64,000 nt of DNA from Glutinoglossum americanum (Eukaryota > Ascomycota > Geoglossomycetes > Geoglossales > Geoglossaceae): the NCBI GenBank assembly GCA_020080175.1, contig JAGHQL010000059.1:1-64000 (forward strand), in the 5' to 3' direction. Each line of letters starts with the position of its first letter. The first letter of the stretch is position 1. Below the pieces are notes generated by a model, which had not been told where the DNA came from, ran no database searches, and was given only the letters and a program-made list of their open reading frames with translations. Of this stretch, positions 21,433 through 31,062 are shown piece after piece. Both the position numbers and the translations under genes were made by a program.

Positions 21433-22143
21433 TCAAATTTGCCAAACTCGTCGCCACTGCCCTATGCAAGCAGCAACAGTAATAATTAGAGTAGACAAAC
21501 CAATTCCCAGCCCAACACCTAAGGCAATTTTATCAGATCGAGATAGTCCTCCTCCTCCCCCAGTAGCACTAGCACCACCCAAGGCATTCGAGCCTGTGGT
21601 TGAGGCTGGAGAGGTAGGTGCAATTTCAGTTCCTCCTATCCATATGTTTTGAGATGTAGAAGGCGATGATGCAGAAGCCGGTCCGTTGGTACTGATATTG
21701 AAGTAATGCGACGTAAACCCAGCCGGCGTGCCAAATTCCACTGCCACATTCGAACTCGCCAGGCTGAACGCCCCCGGCGTAACCACCCAGGTATACTGGG
21801 ACACGGGCGTCTGCCCCTGCAACCCTAAGCAAAGCACCGTTAGAACCCCCCGCTTCTCCATTGCAGAGAAAATATCACGCACCAAAGATCTGGAGCCCTG
21901 GCACCGCCGCGACTCTGTTCAAGTCCTGCTGCTACAGTTCTATAGCGTAGTTCGCCAGCGGGGTCTCCCACATAATATCCTGCACTTCGCCTTCATACCA
22001 TAAGAGGTTGCCTGTAAAGTCACCGTTCGGGCCCGACGGCGGCGGGTTTGTAAACGTGCCCTCCCCGCAGCGCGCCCCGCTAGAAGCGCCAAAATGAGCA
22101 TCGTCGTCACCGCTGTTATTGTCACAGCCATCACCACCTTCAT
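21433..22143 (-). pseudogene. Decayed gene for a single-pass cell-surface membrane protein
   Basis: Host gene relic. From the ATG at 22143 the frame gives a signal peptide (KVVMAVTITAVTTMLILALLAG). The extracellular start continues in another frame with TFTNPPPSGPNGDFTGNLLW and WETPLANYAIEL, meets a TAG where Trp or Gln is expected, and goes on as QQDLNRVAAVPGLQIF. A credible intron follows (GTGCGT at about 21900 to TTAG at about 21844). The second exon runs from GLQGQTPVSQYTWVV through a Ser/Thr/Gly-rich stalk to a transmembrane helix (KIALGVGLGIGLSTLIITVAA) and ends at 21433. The layout is that of a known fungal family of stalked surface proteins without known function. At least one frameshift and one stop are visible, so it is probably not functional. 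Confidence 0.7.
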
Positions 22144-22453
22144 CTTCACGGTTTCTGCATACTGGTAGAGTGGGTCTGATAAGGGAACCAAGGCTCACTC
22201 TCAGCCTTGTTCACAGTTATCTCAGCAAGCTCAGTGACTCATGATTGGCCAACTGTCAGAAAGAACCTAGAATCTGCACCAGGTGGCCTGAAGAAACTTG
22301 TTAGCAAATTCCATATCTTTTGATATATTAGATATAGGCATTCTTGGTAAAGCTGGGAGGACCCACAATACTTATGCCTGACGTCGGCGGGGTGGTCAGG
22401 TGACCGCGGGCACCGGGTAAGCCAAAGTGGGCCCCCGGTTGCCTATTAGGAAT

Positions 22454-22484
22454 GATCGCTGCGCTCAGTAGGAGAGCAGCGATC
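22454..22484. repeat. Perfect 9-bp inverted repeat, 13-nt loop
   Basis: GATCGCTGC (22454-22462) and GCAGCGATC (22476-22484) can form a hairpin. The surrounding DNA is non-coding. Confidence 0.75.
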
Positions 22485-22878
22485 GACCAGCTTACTAGCT
22501 AGTCTTACAGTCAAGTCTATTCTAGTTGTTGCATCGACCCGTACATCCTGCGCATAGCTGTCGACTAGCCAGCGAACTGCCGTCGACCCATAGTAGTCGT
22601 AGGCAGCGTACCAACGTACCCACCTAAACAGCTCGCCCAGGTAAGTTACAAATAAAGCCTGAGTACCATAAGCCCACTAACTGTGTAGCATAAATTTCTG
22701 GAAATTTTACCGCAAAAGGAAGAACTAGTACGATTGGTTTCTCTGGCACAGATTTCTGCATGCAGGTTTTATAAGATATGAGGTATAGATAATATCATCC
22801 ATTGCTAAGTTTTTTAGTCCCTGACCACAATTATTTTAGCCAAAATTTGATTGGTGTAGGTTAATGCGCTCTGGGGGA

Positions 22879-22968
22879 AGGGCTAGAGAATCCGGGTAGC
22901 TAGAGAATCTGGAGGGCTAGAGAATTCGGGAGGCTGAACATAAAGTGGCTAGAGCATCTGGGAGGCAT
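22879..22968 (+). repeat. Short imperfect tandem repeat (GGCTAGAGAATCYGGG)
   Basis: Three to four units of about 17-20 bp around the core GCTAGAGAATC-GGG, the last one changed to GCTAGAGCATCTGGG. An inverted copy of the core (GCTCTAGCC) follows near 22999. Confidence 0.6.
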
Positions 22969-23427
22969 GCGAGCAATTCTATTGTTAACCGCTTTCATGC
23001 TCTAGCCACCCTTAGGGAGCCCGATTTTGCCTCAAAATTTAGCTGGAGTTTCTATGTTTACTCTCCTCCCGTGCCATCTCCGCCGGTTCGCCAGCCCTAC
23101 AGTCTTCCATCGCCAGCCGGAAGGACTCAACACCGCATGGGGATGATTCGTGTTGTGTTTCTGTGGTGATAGCGAGCCAAAAGAAAGATTGAATAGGAAT
23201 GGGGAACGCTCTTCAAGGATAATATTGCAGCATGTTGAGGGAGAAATTGGCGTGACTTTACCGGTAGTGAGGCGGTCGAAACCAAGAAGTGCACATGATA
23301 GATTATGAACAGGGGCTAAAATTGGAGCGGGTGAGCGATCACCCTGGATTACGCACTGGCTGGCGAGCACAGGGCGGCATTGCTCACCCGCTCCAGCAGG
23401 ATGGAGCCTGCCGCAGTTTGCACTTTT

Positions 23428-23660
23428 CTTGGCGCCGGGGTCGATGGACCGGATGACAGCACAGGCCACGGCTAGGGCCGGAAACGGGTCAATGGCCATA
23501 GTGTCTGTGGCTGGCAAGAGCAGCAAGAAGAATGTTGTCTAACGAAGCAGTGCACTGTACAACGATCTACTAGATCAGGAGATGCGGGTTGAAAGCTGTA
23601 TGTATCACAAAGCCTCGTCCCAGAGGCCCCGTGGGTCACGAGCAGGCATCATACATGGTA
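23428..23660 (-). repeat. Direct repeat copy 1 with an NLR-like gene start
   Basis: About 230 bp, closely similar to 27284-27513 in the same orientation, with differences mainly transitions. On the minus strand an ATG at 23499 opens MAIDPFPALAVACAVIRSID, which has the character of the N-terminal segment shared by many fungal NLR and ankyrin proteins (pattern M-x-DPF-x-AL-x-VA). The frame degenerates soon after, so only the 5' end of a host gene and its upstream region survive. Confidence 0.6.
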
Positions 23661-24112
23661 AGAGATAGCTTTTAACAGACAAAAAATTATGCTGATGAAC
23701 TATTTTAAAAATGTATGCTGAAGCTGAATATTTACAACACATTTCTCAAACCAACCCCCGTGTATACGGCCAAAACTATATGATAAATACCTTCTCTTGC
23801 GATAGAAGGCGGGCCTTTCTAAATGAAGTAGCACAGTGGGACCATGTTGAGTACTGTGCAGGTTAAAGTTCGTCTGGTAGGTAGAAGGACGATTGTATTA
23901 AGCAGGTCGTGGGCGCGGTAGGTAAGCTACCCCTGCCAAGGAGCATGACTAATAACTAGCTAATAAACCACCACTTCCACGGCATAGAAATCACCTCCAC
24001 AGTACTTTCAAGGCTTTGTCAGATTTCATGAAGATAGCCTCACCCACGCTCTTCCAACTGAGAAAAGAGCTGCCTTGGACAATAATCCACAAATTATTAA
24101 ACTTAAGAATTG
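23661..24112. other. Accessory island, no gene seen
   Basis: No feature supported beyond the flanking repeats. Confidence 0.3.
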
Positions 24113-24186
24113 GTTGTGGCAACTCGAAATAGAGGGCGTCGGTGCCGAAGATATCAGAAATGCGAGAAACGAAGTTCATAGCTGCC
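24113..24186 (+). repeat. Diverged repeat, copy B (GC-richer)
   Basis: Partner of 20667-20740. On the plus strand it reads WQLEIEGVGAEDIRNARNEV inside an open frame (24075-24329) without recognised domain. It is probably closer to the ancestral gene than copy A. Confidence 0.7.
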
Positions 24187-25324
24187 ATAATAGCCTGGGG
24201 AGAGTGACTCTACAGGAGTTCCAAGACAGTGGGTTAAGGACTAAAGAGACTGGAAAATCAGAACACAAGGGAAAGAGCAAACCGAAGACTTTGCGTTTAC
24301 TGAATTCGTTCAAACTCTTTCTGAGATAATATCTGAGTGTGGTTGCCTTACTAAGATGGTGATTTCCGACCAAGGTCATTTCGGAACGAGAAAGGAAACA
24401 GGCTCTCTTTTCATGAGATCAAATAGACTTTAAGTTTATTGTCACTAAGTTTCATATATTCTTATTTCTATTGTTGCTTGCACTCTACCGGCTTGCGCAT
24501 TGCTGCTGTACGAATTCCAACAGTTTGACTTTTTTGTCATACTTTCTTCTATTGGAAACAGGCTACGGGGCACCAAGGGGGCATGTAGAATGGTTAAAAT
24601 AGAGTGTATTAAAACGCTTAGACTAGCTACATTAATGAGAGGATATCAAGAAGCTTATATGCTTCGAAGTTGACCATGGCGGCCGAAGTATTGGCAGCAG
24701 AAGGCTGCCACATGCTCTTGATGCCGAGAACATGCCAAGGGGCTTCTCGGACACTACTCCATAGAACACCGAAGTATGGTGTCTCTCTCATTAAACTGGC
24801 AATCCTCCTAGTAAAGGCGAAGCAGAGCAAGAGATATATGCTCTGCTGAGCACTAAGGAAAGCCGGGTTCGTAAGCACCTTCCTAATTAGGAAGTGATCA
24901 GTCATAGGTATCACCACCACATCCAGCCGACCATCATCCCCACTATCGCCTTCGCTGCCTCATGAACAACTAGTATGTGGCTGCAGACATTGCAACATAA
25001 AACACAGGTTGTGTCCGGGTAGAGGGGATCCGTTGGCCGACTCTTCTCCCCAGCCGGAAAGACCAACTAATGATCCGCCGGCCCCCAACGAGGAATTGGC
25101 TGGAAGCGACCCGTCCTTGCATGTGAAGTTCTGTGGGCTCACGAGGCTGAGCTACCGTACATTTATCTATCTCTCATTTAAACCCGCACGTATGTCGACT
25201 TTTGGACAAAAATACTCAGTTGGATCAACCTCCAAGTGCCATGCGGTGCCGATTGTTGTAACCTACAATATCTCGTCCGAATAGGCTTGTATACACCTCT
25301 AACGGCTCCCTGTTTTAATGAAAG
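24187..25324. other. Accessory island upstream of the 515-aa gene
   Basis: No intact gene. Weak coding-like patches without recognised domains occur around 24300-24370 (plus) and 24920-24630 (minus). The last few hundred bases should contain the promoter of the gene at 25325. Confidence 0.35.
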
Positions 25325-26872
25325 ATGCTCACGATCCAGAGGATTCGCGATTCCATCTGGAGTCTAGCGGATGACGCGCTTTCGTACAATATTTCAAAAA
25401 AAGGTACCTCCAATAAATGGATCAAGTCTTGTATCTTTCCGGCGTCAGTGTTGATACTCATTTTTTTTACCGTGCTCAATCTTGCTACAAACGGATATGA
25501 CCTGCAGCCAAAGTACATCACCGATCCAAATACGACTGAATCCGAGAGACACTGGTACCACAACAGATTGTTCACTTGGGGCGATGACAAGCTGGAACCC
25601 AAATGTCAACATACTAATATCCCAGTCGGCTACGAATTTATGACCACAAATCTCGGCCTCCGTTACACAGTACGAAGGATCCTTCACTTTCCGTCCGGCT
25701 CGCCAATCGGGCAGCAACGATCTTCAATATCATACCACAACAACCTACTCACAAACTGTGAGATCAATGTGATCGGCGTCTATTTGAAAAAAGCCGACAT
25801 ATCCAAGCCCAACAAAAATAACCTTTGGTGGAGCTGGATGGATAGCTCGGCAGATGCTGTCGCCCGCTGTGACATCATCAATGATGATGGATTTTTTACG
25901 TTGGAGTTCTTGGTCAAGTACGCCACCATGGTCGAGGACTACAGCTACATCGCAGTCGACGATGCTACCACCCATGCAAGCTTCTGGTGGGGAACCCGAC
26001 TATTGAACGCTTACTTCATCGGCACGCAATATGTCATGTCGGGGCAGCTACCTGACTCGAACGACAACACTCCAGTTTATACGCACGCCACATTTTCCTA
26101 CAAGGCTGGGAATACCACTTCCATGAAAGACCCCAAGCTTTTCGACGATTGGTATTTTTTTCTCGAATCAGACGGCGGAATATATAATGAGATCTTGGAC
26201 GTTGACGAGCTTTACAACAAACCATCATTTCTGTCCCGTCCGTTGACTGAAGGCTTCTTCTTTGCCAAGGTCTTTCGGTCGCTAATCCTTGCCGACTTGG
26301 GCAACTCTCAAGCGCCGAACCTTCTCCTCGATCCGGATTTGCTGCAATACGCTCTCAATCCGGGGGGCGATGATTTCAATCGGGAACCCGGAGCGCCACT
26401 CAGCTACGACTCGAAAAAACTGGACTGGTGGAGGTTCACTGCCATCCCGCCTCCTGATAAGCCTCTCAAGGAGGAGACAGCAGTGCTAATGGATCAGGCG
26501 TTTGTCAAGTTCAAAGGCCAAACGGGACCTTTGAAGACGAAGCCTGCATTCATTTACGCAGAGTATATTTGCTCTGTTCCGATGAGGAGAGCCGCTTCGG
26601 CAGTAGCCCTATATATACTTATTGCGAATTACACGATGTTTCTAACAGCGTGGGCGCTCTTCAAGTATATATTAGACATGGTTACAGAGAAGGGTCCTGC
26701 CGAGAATTGCTGTGAAGGTTGTCTTGTTGACGGCCGCGAGCTTATTGCGATGGGTGATAGGGATGACAGCTTGATTAATCCCCAAAAGACCAAAAGCCTC
26801 CATAGTAGATCAAGCAGTACCCGAGGACTGCTTCAAGACGAAAATCTGGAAGATGGGAACGGTTATAATTAG
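25325..26872 (+). CDS. Two-pass membrane protein of unknown function, 515 aa
   Basis: Single-exon frame, intact from ATG to TAG. Residues 36-55 (IFPASVLILIFFTVLNLA) and about 422-447 (ASAVALYILIANYTMFLTAW) are membrane helices. Between them lies a large, presumably extracytoplasmic domain of about 365 residues with WSWMDSSADAVARC, DYSYIAVDDATTHASFWWG and several N-x-T/S sites. The tail (from residue 450) has a Cys pair cluster NCCEGC and a Ser/Arg-rich end. Fungal proteins with this topology (helix, long domain, helix, short tail) are known as uncharacterised multi-copy families. The gene is the only intact one in the island and sits between the direct repeats at 23.4 and 27.3 kb. No function can be given. 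Confidence 0.8.
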   Translation: MLTIQRIRDSIWSLADDALSYNISKKGTSNKWIKSCIFPASVLILIFFTVLNLATNGYDLQPKYITDPNTTESERHWYHNRLFTWGDDKLEPKCQHTNIPVGYEFMTTNLGLRYTVRRILHFPSGSPIGQQRSSISYHNNLLTNCEINVIGVYLKKADISKPNKNNLWWSWMDSSADAVARCDIINDDGFFTLEFLVKYATMVEDYSYIAVDDATTHASFWWGTRLLNAYFIGTQYVMSGQLPDSNDNTPVYTHATFSYKAGNTTSMKDPKLFDDWYFFLESDGGIYNEILDVDELYNKPSFLSRPLTEGFFFAKVFRSLILADLGNSQAPNLLLDPDLLQYALNPGGDDFNREPGAPLSYDSKKLDWWRFTAIPPPDKPLKEETAVLMDQAFVKFKGQTGPLKTKPAFIYAEYICSVPMRRAASAVALYILIANYTMFLTAWALFKYILDMVTEKGPAENCCEGCLVDGRELIAMGDRDDSLINPQKTKSLHSRSSSTRGLLQDENLEDGNGYN

Positions 26873-27283
26873 AAAAAACTCGCTCCTCCACCATCACCAT
26901 CCAATAGTTTAGGCAGAGTTTGGGAGCTCCTGACTCTTCTGATATGTGTTGAGTTTTTTCTTTCACCATTCCATTTGTTGATCTGGCATATGACGATCCG
27001 GGGGAGCGGGCTGCAAGAGCAAAAAGTTGAAGTGAAATGAAACCATCTAGGCTCAGCGAGCCACATGCCTCAGCGAGACACGCGTAAAAATCCTAATTCT
27101 ACTCATTTTAATAGGACCCCTACAGTAGGAATTTAGGATATTGAAAAATTAAGAGAAGAAAATAGAAGCTAATTATGTATATGGTCTATCTAATGTTATT
27201 AACAACAACAACACACCCTATAACCCGGATTTTCTTGAAACTCACCCAGCTCACGTGAGCATCGGGCTCTTTCTGCCTGCCGT
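26873..27283. other. Gene-free stretch downstream of the 515-aa gene
   Basis: 3' flank. A 12-bp palindrome GCTCACGTGAGC lies at 27250-27261, just before the second direct repeat. No gene is seen. Confidence 0.4.
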
Positions 27284-27513
27284 CTTGGCGCCGGAGTCGC
27301 TGACAGCGCAGGCCACAGCCAGGGCCGGAAACGGGCCAAGGGCCATAGGTGTCTGTGGCTGGCAAGAGCAGCAAGAAGAACGTTGTCTAACGAAGCAGTG
27401 CACCCGTACAACGATCTACCAGATCAGGAGATGCGGGCCGAAAGTTGTATGTATCGCAAAGCCCTCGTCGTCCCAGAGGCCCCGGGGGTCACGAGCAGGC
27501 ATCATACGTGGTA
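27284..27513 (-). repeat. Direct repeat copy 2 with an NLR-like gene start
   Basis: Matches 23428-23660 in the same orientation. The minus strand reads MALGPFPALAVACAVSDSGA and stops after about 31 codons. Small indels and transitions separate the copies. Like copy 1 it is a 5' fragment of a host gene. Confidence 0.6.
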
Positions 27514-28521
27514 ATGCGAGAACCGCCAGTCATGCGTGCTTTCTCGGTGGGGCTCTTGTGCGTACTGGATGGGCAAATCAAACGTACAGTAATACCAAAG
27601 GGAATCCGTGGAGGTCGGGGCCAAAAGCGTTTGAGACTTCTTGTCGGGCTCCGCTTAGGCTTTACCCCGCTAGATTCTAGTTAAGCTGCCCGCTGCTTCC
27701 GACTTCGACCTACGCTGCCTCCCTTCGTGATAGGGTTGTAATCTCGTCCGTATACGATTTTGTTTTTTTCAATTTAATACACCGTTGCTTTGAGAAGGAC
27801 CGGTATGCTCTATCATTCTGGACGCTGCGAAGCCCTCTCTAAGAAGTGTAAGTGCCTGTGCACGAAAGAGTTGTTGAAGTCGCGCTACCGGGCGTTTTTG
27901 GCAGGGCACTCGCCTAACTGAGATTTGGTTAAGAGTCTTATCACTTATACCACATTATACCCCGTAGCTCTGGGAACTGCCAAAACTCGTTATAGAGTAT
28001 ATTTGTGAGAGGCACGCTCCTAGACGAGAGACCCGAGGAGCTGTAGTGTCTCCATTAGAAAATAAAAAAAGATTGGTAGAAGGGGTACCTTTGGAAGGGT
28101 ACTGTAATTAGGCAAGTATCGAAGTTGTAGTATTCCGGAAATTTATCTCAACAAATACTCCTTCAAGTTTTCGCTTTCACGACGTAGGATTTATGAAAGA
28201 CGGGGGATATGCCGCCATTCCGTGAGCATGAAGTGGACGAGCATCCAGAGACGGCGCCCGAAGCGTCAGGATCTGGATGCCTTTTCACTAGCATCTACAA
28301 CAACAACAACAACAACAATAATAATAATAATAGCAATAATAGAGAAACCCAGGTTAACCCCTTTCCCCCCTTCCCATGTCGAATCTACTCTATAAGCCCA
28401 GGGCTAAACCCCCAATGTGAGAAAGAGGAAGGGAAAAAAAAATAGCATATCCCTTTTATCTCCCCTACGCCATTGCCAAAGGGGGAGATTGGCAAACAAA
28501 GTAGAGCGACCAATCCATCCA
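27514..28521. other. Gene-free stretch with a trinucleotide microsatellite
   Basis: No convincing gene. A frame from 28209 encodes an Asn run, but it only reflects the (AAC)n(AAT)n tract and lacks other coding character. Confidence 0.4.
28297..28342 (+). repeat. Microsatellite (AAC)n(AAT)n
   Basis: About eight AAC units pass into AAT units with one AGC interruption. Confidence 0.85.
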
Positions 28522-29738
28522 TCAACCCCCCTTCCAACCCTCAATCACAAACTCAAACCTCTGGTCCCCCCACCCGACCTCCACCTCCCTTGCGCGTTCA
28601 TCCCAAAGCGTCCTCTCCAGAAACGTAAGTCCCCCCTGCCAATCCACCAGTATGACGGACTGTTTCTGGGTCCCGTATTTGCCGGTTAGACCTTCGGTAG
28701 AGGAGAGGGTTGTGGTGGAGAGTAGGTGGTGGGGGTCTGCTGTGTTGGTTGTCGTTGCCGGGAGGGAGGTGGTGGAGCTGGAGGAGGAGGTTTGGGGAGT
28801 TGATGTGTGGGAGGGTTCGTGGGATGACGGGGTGTCGTCGTCGAAGGCCGGGACGAAGATGCTATGTTTCGTTTCGCCGAGGTAGTCTTCGTGGGATTGG
28901 CCTTCCTTCCTGGCTGGCATTGTGTCGTCGCTTAATACCTCTCTCAAAAGCCGCTCGATCAGTAATTCCTTGTCCCCCGCGTCCTGGCTTAGGTTCCGGG
29001 CTATGGTGTCGGCGAGGAGGATTTTCCCGCGGGTTACTTTGGGGTAGGGCTCACCAAAGATTGTGTTTGAGAGGCCGTAGGTTTGGTTGCGGGAGTGCGC
29101 GATCCAGGATGTGGCGGAGGGGTCTTCGGTACGATTTGAGAGGACGGTGAGAGGGGCGATGGCGGTGGGGGCGGGGGTTGAAGAGGATGAGGACGAGGGA
29201 GCGGGAGGGGATGGCCTTAGCACCCCGCAGACCAGCGAGAACCCACCCACGCCCTTGAGGTTATCGTCGTCCTTCCCAGGAACCAACAACCTCTCCACGA
29301 ACCTCTTCGTCGCGTCCTCGCCGTTGTCTCCAGGCGGAACCTCCGATGTGAGGAAGGCGTTCACCATCGCTCCGCGGGAGCGGCCACCTATAAAATTGTC
29401 GTCCTCGCGGAAGTTCGTTAGGACGGCGAGCTGTCCGGAAGTGGTCATGCCGAGCCAGGTGCCATGCTCCTCACGAAGGAGGTCTCGACCGCCGAGGATG
29501 TGGGAGTTTGGGGCTGGCCAGAAGGAGGCAGGGGAGGTAGGGCGGAGGAGGTATTCCTTTTTTTTGGTATTTTGTTAGTGTTATTATAGGTTCGTGAGTT
29601 TTGTGGGTATTTGTGGGATGCGTATATTATATATGTTTCTGTCTCTCCGAGCCGTGGAAGGGCAGAACTTACATCGCGATTGTTGACGAGGATCAGGGCG
29701 TAGTCCGGATGGGAGGTGGAGATCAGTACGATGCACAT
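28522..29738 (-). CDS. TANGO2-family (NRDE) protein
   Basis: Exons 29738-29673 and 29556-28522 (116-bp intron, GTAAGT...AAAAAG) give 366 aa. The start MCIVLISTSHPDYALILVNNRD joins to EYLLRPTSPA, which restores the signature NRDEYLLRP of the TANGO2/NRDE superfamily with the N-terminal Cys2. Further family blocks are ILGGRDLLREEHGTWLGM, LAVLTNFR and GFSLVCG. Human TANGO2 is linked to mitochondrial lipid and heme handling and the fly protein to Golgi organisation; its reaction is not settled. The middle (residues about 250-290) is a Ser/Thr/Pro-rich insert absent from short family members. Confidence 0.9.
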
Positions 29739-30002
29739 GTCTGGAAGCGTTTTTGGAAAGTTTGCGCGTTGGGACGAGGTTGCGCATGAGTTTGAGGCGG
29801 GAACATTTCTGAACGATCACCGTAGTGGCGGATGGAGACTAGTGCCATGATACCTGTACTTTGTGCGTCGCCACCGTGGGGGAGTGGGAAGGAGCAAAAC
29901 TAATGTGGTGTCCCCGGCTCACGGTCTGTCTATCTCGCATGATGCAGCTCGACGTGGTGGTCTGACGGGGTCGTACGAACCATGAACCCCATCAAGATCT
30001 TG

Positions 30003-30050
30003 CATCTGCAGCATTGTATGTAGGTATGTGTGTATGTATGTATGAACTTG
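30003..30050 (+). repeat. TATG/GTAT tetranucleotide tract
   Basis: Imperfect (TATG)n including GTGTATGTATGTATG. Confidence 0.6.
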
Positions 30051-30132
30051 TACATGTACCTTCGACGGCGCAGGAGATTGGGGTTACCGAGATCAGGTAT
30101 ACAAAGGCGGTAGCGATTGAGGAATATGAGAG

Positions 30133-30190
30133 GGTTAGGTTTGTTGGGTTTGCTGGGTTGTGGGTTGTGGGTTGTGGGTTGTGCGTCGTG
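30133..30190 (+). repeat. 7-bp tandem repeat GGGTTGT
   Basis: Four near-perfect GGGTTGT units preceded by degenerate GGTTAGG/GGGTTTG units. Not a telomere: the unit differs from TTAGGG and the tract lies between genes. Confidence 0.7.
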
Positions 30191-30420
30191 GGTGCATGGG
30201 TTGCCATGTAGGTACGTGCTTGGGTACGTATGTACTTACATGTACCCGTATATACCAAGTACTTACTTTGCGTGTGACATACTTGCCGCCTGATGGCTCG
30301 TCGAACACACTTTACGGTTTGGTCATGGGCAAAAGCTTTCGTACGTCAGGTGCCTGAGCCAGCACGTGAGAGGGCGGGATACTTTTGTAGGTAACTTAGT
30401 CAAGCGTATAGGACCCGCAC

Positions 30421-30490
30421 ACGAGCCACACGAGCCACACGAGCCACACGAGCCACACGGATCACACAAGCCACACACGCCACACAAGCC
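30421..30490 (+). repeat. 9-bp tandem repeat (GAGCCACAC)n
   Basis: Four exact units followed by variants (GGATCACAC, AAGCCACAC, ACGCCACAC, AAGCCATAC). Confidence 0.85.
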
Positions 30491-30520
30491 ATACGGCTGG
30501 GAAATACATTAGAGGGTGGA

Positions 30521-30578
30521 ATGCCCCGGAATGCCCCGGAATACCCCGGAATACCCCGGAATACCCCGAAATACCCCT
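30521..30578 (+). repeat. 10-bp tandem repeat (ATRCCCCGGA)n
   Basis: Two ATGCCCCGGA units, three ATACCCCGGA units, one ATACCCCGAA and a partial unit. The period equals about one helical turn. Confidence 0.9.
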
Positions 30579-31062
30579 CCCCCTGTCAATGGAACGAGAC
30601 ACCCGGCGATCTGCACACTCACGAGATCACAGAGCAAGCAACCGCTTCTGGCATCGGCCTTTTCGCTCCTCTCACCGCCGACATCGCATTGTCGCTGCAA
30701 ACACGCAAACGACGGCAGAAAAGGGAGGTGGTGACTGGATGACCGTGGTAGAATCACAGACAAGAGACAGGTAGAGACCGGCAGAGACAGGCAGATACAG
30801 ACACGCACGCGAACAACGCAAGCAACGCAAAAACCCAAAGTGACACACACGGACGCCTATTACGCAACCCCCATCATCGAGTGGGCAGACACATAGACGA
30901 CGCATAGAGGACACATATACATCTAGCTCTTCTCTTCTCTGACTCGAGGTAACCGGCCGGCGGATAAAAGAGCATAGAGGGCTGGAAAGATAGGAGCGGA
31001 GAGAGAGATAGAGAGAGGACCCTCTCTTGCTTGTTAGACCGTTACATTTAATCAATCCACTA

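Larger units (their letters stand above)
22144..23427. other. Accessory island between pseudogene and direct repeat
   Basis: No gene. Holds the 22454 hairpin and the tandem repeat at 22879. The minus-strand frame that passes 23030-23427 continues the NLR-like start described at 23428 but looks random beyond the first 30 residues. Confidence 0.35.
29739..31062. promoter_or_regulatory. Divergent intergenic region TANGO2-like / Yop1-like with minisatellites
   Basis: 1.3 kb between start codons that point apart, occupied by four tandem repeat tracts and AGAC/CACACG-rich simple DNA. No gene is seen. Confidence 0.5.

Noticed and set aside
24300-24400. Short integrase-like peptide (ECG...MVISDQGHF)
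   Set aside because: Too short and without the other catalytic residues or any neighbouring element parts; no mobile element can be supported.
28209-28445. Frame encoding an Asn-rich protein
   Set aside because: It exists only because of the (AAC)n(AAT)n microsatellite; no conserved flanks.
18893-28521. Search for an intact transposon in the accessory island
   Set aside because: No transposase, reverse transcriptase or matching terminal repeats could be supported; only diverged repeats and host-gene relics are visible.
30133-30190. Telomere-like GGGTTGT repeats
   Set aside because: The unit is 7 bp and differs from TTAGGG; only a few copies occur between two ordinary genes.
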